A stretch of DNA of 41,840 nt from an uncultured Bacteroidales bacterium (GTDB taxonomy: Bacteria; Bacteroidota; Bacteroidia; Bacteroidales; Coprobacteraceae). The stretch lies in contig CASFRL010000135.1 in NCBI GenBank assembly GCA_949297285.1, positions 1 to 41,840 on the forward strand, given 5' to 3'. Made by a program: the position numbers and the translations under genes. Positions within the stretch are counted from its first letter, which is position 1. Every line of letters starts with the position of its first letter. Positions 38,407 through 41,840 of the stretch are shown one piece after another. The notes under the pieces were generated by a model, which did no database searches, was not told where the DNA came from, and was given only the letters and a program-made list of their open reading frames with translations.

Positions 38407-39881
38407 GATACGCCTCCTACACCACTATTTTCAAAAATATGTTCCTTTCTAACCTTTCGATTCCTCTTACGAGAAGTAAACCCTTTACGAGTCATTTCTC
38501 CCCAAACCGCACGTTTGCGGAAAATATAATTAAAATAGCCTTTTATAGAGAAAAATATGACAAACGGATGAAATATGAACGGCTCAAGAATCGCTGCACA
38601 AAAAATCCACATATAAGATCGGGCTTTTTTAAATGTCCCTCCGAGAGTGTAATCATAAAATAGAACAACCATGGCAAGAATAAGGCAAAAAGTATAAATC
38701 CCCAAAAAAATTACGATGGCCGACTGCCAGTTTATTGCCCCTGTAAAAGCATGATAAATAAATACAAAAAGACCTATAAACTCAATGATAGGAGCAAGGA
38801 ATTCAAAAATAAACACATACGGGAGCGTTATCATGCCAAGTTGTTTATAATTACGATTAAATAAAAAACGACGATGCCGTACAAAAGTCTGAATCAAACC
38901 ACGTCCCCACCGCGTACGTTGGCGGTTAAGAATTTTCAGCGTAGAAGGCATCTCTGTCCAACAGCAATTAGCAGCAACTTGTACTACACGATACTTTCTC
39001 TTAAAATCACAACAATACCCTACCATCCGTATTATCATATCCATATCTTCAGCCAACGAGTCACCGCTATATCCGCCAGCTGCAATAACCACACTCTTGT
39101 CAAAAAGGCCATACCCTCCCGAGACATTAGGCATGGCATTTATAGTAGACCAGCCCATCTTTCCCACGAGGAAAGAACGCATATATTCCAGCGTTTGGAA
39201 AAGAGCCCAAAACGAATGCGGAGGATGCCTCTCTATTATCTTTCCGTCTTTTATCTTACAACCATTAGAGGCTGTCATCATTCCACTGACCGCTATTACA
39301 TCGTTCGATTCCAATATAGGTTGAATACATTGCGTTATCGCATCCGTAGCCAAAATACAGTCAACATCGGTATTAATAAAATAAGGATAAGACGAAGCAT
39401 TAAGCCCGGCATTGACAGCATCAGCTTTCGTACCCCCATTCTCTTTATCGACAACGATAAGATTTTTATACTGCGAATTTGTAGATTTGAACAACCTTTT
39501 ATACGGTTTAGTATGTATATATTCAACGTATGCAAAAGGCACTTCTACAAGCGAAAAGTTTTCGATAAGCGTTTCAAGGGTTTTATCACGACTTCCATCA
39601 TTAACAATAACCACTTCAAAAAGAGGGTAGTCCTGGCCAAGCAAAGAATTAACATTCTCCACAATCGTTCGTTCTTCATTATATGCAGGAGCTATAATAG
39701 AAACCCCGGGTGTATAAGGACTAGTGTCTATCATATACTTCGCATATTCAGGTATATGATGAAACTTTTTCCGAAAAATACCGATCTCGGCCAATATCAT
39801 TAGCAGCACATAAGAAATGACAAGCCCCATGCTATAAAAAAATATAACATAGCCATAAAAATATAACACTAAGTCTCCCAT
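38403..39881 (-). CDS. Processive family 2 glycosyltransferase (PgaC/chitin-synthase like)
   Basis: 492 residues, an inner-membrane polysaccharide synthase. Topology: one N-terminal helix (about 9-33), the cytosolic GT-A domain (about 58-330), then at least three C-terminal helices. Motifs by position: Asp95 in NDGSRDKT, KAD at 152-154, the DxD motif Asp172-Asp174 in NTDVDC, the catalytic base region AED at 277-279, and QRTRW at 321-325, which marks processive synthases such as PgaC, HasA, NodC and BcsA. No PilZ domain is present. The order of helices around one GT-A domain fits PgaC best, hence a beta-linked homopolymer of N-acetylglucosamine or a related sugar is likely but unproven. The start overlaps the HEAT gene by 13 bases. 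Confidence 0.9.
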   Translation of the reverse strand: MGDLVLYFYGYVIFFYSMGLVISYVLLMILAEIGIFRKKFHHIPEYAKYMIDTSPYTPGVSIIAPAYNEERTIVENVNSLLGQDYPLFEVVIVNDGSRDKTLETLIENFSLVEVPFAYVEYIHTKPYKRLFKSTNSQYKNLIVVDKENGGTKADAVNAGLNASSYPYFINTDVDCILATDAITQCIQPILESNDVIAVSGMMTASNGCKIKDGKIIERHPPHSFWALFQTLEYMRSFLVGKMGWSTINAMPNVSGGYGLFDKSVVIAAGGYSGDSLAEDMDMIIRMVGYCCDFKRKYRVVQVAANCCWTEMPSTLKILNRQRTRWGRGLIQTFVRHRRFLFNRNYKQLGMITLPYVFIFEFLAPIIEFIGLFVFIYHAFTGAINWQSAIVIFLGIYTFCLILAMVVLFYDYTLGGTFKKARSYMWIFCAAILEPFIFHPFVIFFSIKGYFNYIFRKRAVWGEMTRKGFTSRKRNRKVRKEHIFENSGVGGVS

Positions 39882-41212
39882 AAGCCATCACCATTTATTA
39901 TCGGATTTTCCACATGCTCAAAAAGGATATGATCCTTTGCGACTGCAGATTCTTTAAGAGTATCGAATATAGAACGTCCCTCTTTACCCGAAAGCCACAA
40001 GCAACGCAATGCCGTACGCCGGGTATAATCTGACGATGGAGTCTGATACACTTCAGCATAAAATTGAATACTTCGTCCAGAATTCATCGCTAACAAAGCA
40101 TTAAGAATCGTACGGCGCAACATTTCGGTTTGTTTATAAAACAAATTTTTCAATGTTTCTTCGACCGGCACATAACGCCTTATACCCATACACTCGAAAG
40201 CTGTTCGACGGAATTCGAAATCAAAAGAATCAAAATAACTTATAATATATTTCAATTCTTTTTCATTGCCCCAATATGCCGTTTCCCGCATCAAAAATAT
40301 AGTCATATCACGATTTTCGGAAGACTGCAATATGGGAACAAACTTAGGTAAAGCACGACCGCTTTTGTATATCTTACCGAATATCTCATGAGTTTCAATT
40401 TTATCCCACAAAGAAAAATACGAACCCTCTACCATATCGATAGCGAGCCTCTTTTCTTCAAAAAATACAAACGGATCTTCTTTGGATGTAAGCATATAAT
40501 AAATTCTTGCCGATTTACGCAACGCCGGATCCTTATCATTGACTAAACGTGTTACAAGGCTATTGGGTAATTGCATATTAGTCAAGCGCACAGCTTGAAG
40601 AAGTCTCACTTTACGCCTTTGTGCCCCAAAAATAAGGTTTTGCTCGACAAAATCAGTAAAACCTATAAGATGCATTATACGTTGAATATTGGTAAGATTA
40701 GGATTAGATGTATTAGTAAACTGGCATAAATCCACCAGCAATCGCGCCCAAATTCTCATTTGCCATGCACGCCAATTTTTTTTTCTATAATCCAGTCTCC
40801 TACTGATCTCCTCAATCGGAAGGTTCTTGACCTCTGCAGAGCAAACACTTTTCATTTTCTCAAAATACCTTTCTCTTATCTGCTCATAAAACCGTTTAGT
40901 CCGTTGGGTACGATACACATCTATAATCATCGCTATCAAAACAAATAAAAAACCTGTAATGCAACCCAAGATAACACCATAAGCCACACGAACAGCCCAA
41001 GGATAACCAGCAAAAAGATTAAGAAAACGATAATAATGGTATCGCAATATACTCCACCCCCAAAGTTCATACGTATGATTAATCGGGGAGTATTCTATAT
41101 GCTCATTTACAGCTATTGAATCGGTAAAAGCCGGACTTGTCTCAGCCGAATGTGCGACCCAAACATTACCTATGGCAAATACAATAACTAAACACAGCAA
41201 GATCCGCACCAT
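39869..41212 (-). CDS. Membrane protein with cytosolic HEAT-like repeats
   Basis: 447 residues from ATG at 41212 (MVRILLCLVIVFAIGNVWVA), chosen because it gives a signal-type N-terminus; the frame is open for 51 more codons upstream with no matching signal. A periplasmic stretch of about 50 residues is followed by one membrane helix at about 74-98 (VAYGVILGCITGFLFVLIAM) and a basic stop (RTQRTKR). The remaining ~345 residues are helical HEAT-like repeats (SLVTRLVNDKDPALRKSARI, FEFRRTAFECMGIRRYVPVE, RRTALRCLWLSGKEGRSIFD) predicted to face the cytosol. It is the first gene of the operon and overlaps the glycosyltransferase by 13 bases, so the two proteins probably form a complex. It has no known homologue in the Pga or Bcs systems. 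Confidence 0.8.
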   Translation of the reverse strand: MVRILLCLVIVFAIGNVWVAHSAETSPAFTDSIAVNEHIEYSPINHTYELWGWSILRYHYYRFLNLFAGYPWAVRVAYGVILGCITGFLFVLIAMIIDVYRTQRTKRFYEQIRERYFEKMKSVCSAEVKNLPIEEISRRLDYRKKNWRAWQMRIWARLLVDLCQFTNTSNPNLTNIQRIMHLIGFTDFVEQNLIFGAQRRKVRLLQAVRLTNMQLPNSLVTRLVNDKDPALRKSARIYYMLTSKEDPFVFFEEKRLAIDMVEGSYFSLWDKIETHEIFGKIYKSGRALPKFVPILQSSENRDMTIFLMRETAYWGNEKELKYIISYFDSFDFEFRRTAFECMGIRRYVPVEETLKNLFYKQTEMLRRTILNALLAMNSGRSIQFYAEVYQTPSSDYTRRTALRCLWLSGKEGRSIFDTLKESAVAKDHILFEHVENPIINGDGLWET

Positions 41213-41684
41213 AACAGTATCTTTTTCTTTCTGTAATTTATTGCAAAACACCTTTATAATAAAGACTGGTTTATTACTTTTTTTTAATTTCACACAAATT
41301 ATCAATACAATATAAACATCCGGAGCAACAACAAAGTTTATAACGATCACAAACTCCTCATACAAAAATTAATTTAGACCATAATAAACTAATCATAGAA
41401 AATTATATCACTTAATAAAAAATACGATGATTTTCAATAACTTTTTTAGCTCTCGTCAATACGGGCAATTTGAGAATAATATAATATAAAAATACAGGAG
41501 CCTTTAGAAAAACTATTTGCATTTCGTAAAAATAAATTCACAATTCATATAATAAACTTTGCAAATTATAAATTTACAATTTGTGAAAATATCCCGGAGA
41601 CTGTTTAGAGCCAACCGAATAAAAGATCAGACAAGAACCATTTAGGAGGGGGGGAGGAAAAGGATACAGCAATTCAGAAATAAT
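41213..41684. other. Gene-free, AT-rich leader of the polysaccharide-type operon
   Basis: About 470 bases lie between the first operon gene and the pckA terminator. No protein-like reading frame is seen. A search on the minus strand for an exact TAnnTTTG -7 element found none; near misses (ATAATTTG) occur around 41296 and 41562. A 22-bp palindrome lies at 41562-41583 and a purine tract with seven G at 41648-41654. Confidence 0.6.
41562..41583. promoter_or_regulatory. Near-perfect 22-bp palindrome, candidate operator
   Basis: CAAATTATAAA and its mirror TTTACAATTTG pair with one symmetric mismatched base pair. It is nested inside a wider inverted repeat TTCACAA (41537) and TTGTGAA (41581). It lies about 350 bases before the HEAT gene. 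A protein-binding site is plausible; an RNA hairpin is also possible. Confidence 0.35.
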
Positions 41685-41730
41685 AAAAAATAGGCCTAAA
41701 AGTCTTGTTTGACTTTTAGGCCTATTTTTT
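41685..41730 (-). terminator. Perfect 20-bp terminator hairpin after pckA
   Basis: Arms 41685-41704 and 41711-41730 are exact reverse complements with a 6-base loop. On the minus strand the stem ends in a T-run, and the same holds on the plus strand. It starts about 25 bases after the pckA stop. Confidence 0.88.
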
Positions 41731-41754
41731 ATAAAGATATTATTCTAAGCCATA

Positions 41755-41840
41755 TTAAAGTTTCGGTCCGGCAGCTACCAATGCTTTTCCGGCAGCATTT
41801 CCTTCAAACTTAGCAAAGTTCTTAATGAAACGTCCGGCCA
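41755..41840 (-). CDS. pckA: Phosphoenolpyruvate carboxykinase (ATP), C-terminal end only
   Basis: The last 27 codons and stop of a minus-strand gene entering from the right edge. The peptide includes GRFIKNFAKFEG and ends GKALVAAGPKL. This closely matches the C-terminus of E. coli PckA (AGAALVAAGPKL), so I identify it as the ATP-dependent enzyme that interconverts oxaloacetate and phosphoenolpyruvate with CO2. In succinate-producing Bacteroidales it fixes CO2 and makes ATP, feeding the same branch that ends at fumarate reductase. Only the tail is visible, so the rest of the enzyme cannot be checked. Confidence 0.8.
   Translation of the reverse strand, partial: AGRFIKNFAKFEGNAAGKALVAAGPKL

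Noticed and set aside
38874-39803. Open frame of 309 codons on the plus strand
   Set aside because: It lies wholly antisense to the glycosyltransferase GT-A domain. The peptide is rich in His, Ile and Arg with no domain signal, as expected for a shadow frame.

Overview
The window looks like a chromosomal segment from a gut-type Bacteroidota, order Bacteroidales. Evidence: many promoters fit the Bacteroidota pattern TTTG-N19-22-TAnnTTTG, SecD and SecF are fused, fumarate reductase is the B-type C-A-B operon, and there is a Bacteroidales-type ParE-CoaD-S41 peptidase cluster, an OMP_b-brl type outer-membrane protein and many lipoproteins. The genus cannot be fixed from the sequence alone. No insertion sequence, prophage, CRISPR array or rRNA operon was seen.

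Layout. Positions 1-1.6 kb (minus) hold the 5' part of argS and a complete HU gene. Positions 1.8-6.6 kb (plus) hold a tight cluster of two rhomboid proteases, a membrane-anchored endonuclease/exonuclease/phosphatase-fold protein and a lipoprotein M3 metallopeptidase, closed by a strong terminator. Positions 6.8-13.9 kb (minus) hold an S41 protease, coaD and parE with overlapping ends, then a PHP phosphatase and RNase R. Positions 14.1-18.7 kb (minus) hold an outer-membrane beta-barrel protein and gyrB. Positions 19-19.6 kb hold rpsT between two identical tRNA-Glu genes. A DUF2721 membrane protein, recO, tRNA-Arg(CCT) and secDF follow. Positions 24.3-27.0 kb (plus) hold an Ig-like lipoprotein and a DUF3108 protein. 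Positions 27.3-30.7 kb (minus) hold fumarate reductase frdC-frdA-frdB.

The most interesting part is 31.0-41.2 kb (minus). Five genes are almost fused end to end: a HEAT-repeat membrane protein, a processive family-2 glycosyltransferase, a 979-residue TPR protein ending in a YaiO-like outer-membrane barrel, a DUF4838 lipoprotein and a DUF1573 lipoprotein. A beta-helix-like lipoprotein follows. The part list parallels synthase-dependent exopolysaccharide exporters (PgaABCD, Bcs): inner-membrane polymerase, periplasmic TPR scaffold joined to a barrel, and a lipoprotein resembling a carbohydrate-active enzyme. It has no recognisable deacetylase, PilZ or GGDEF domain, and a HEAT protein sits where PgaD would be. 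I infer an uncharacterised Bacteroidales exopolysaccharide synthesis and export system. Its upstream region lacks an exact housekeeping -7 element but contains a near-perfect 22-bp palindrome. The window ends with the last codons of pckA, behind a perfect 20-bp terminator hairpin.

Most other genes are housekeeping: translation, topology, envelope proteolysis, protein export and anaerobic fumarate respiration.
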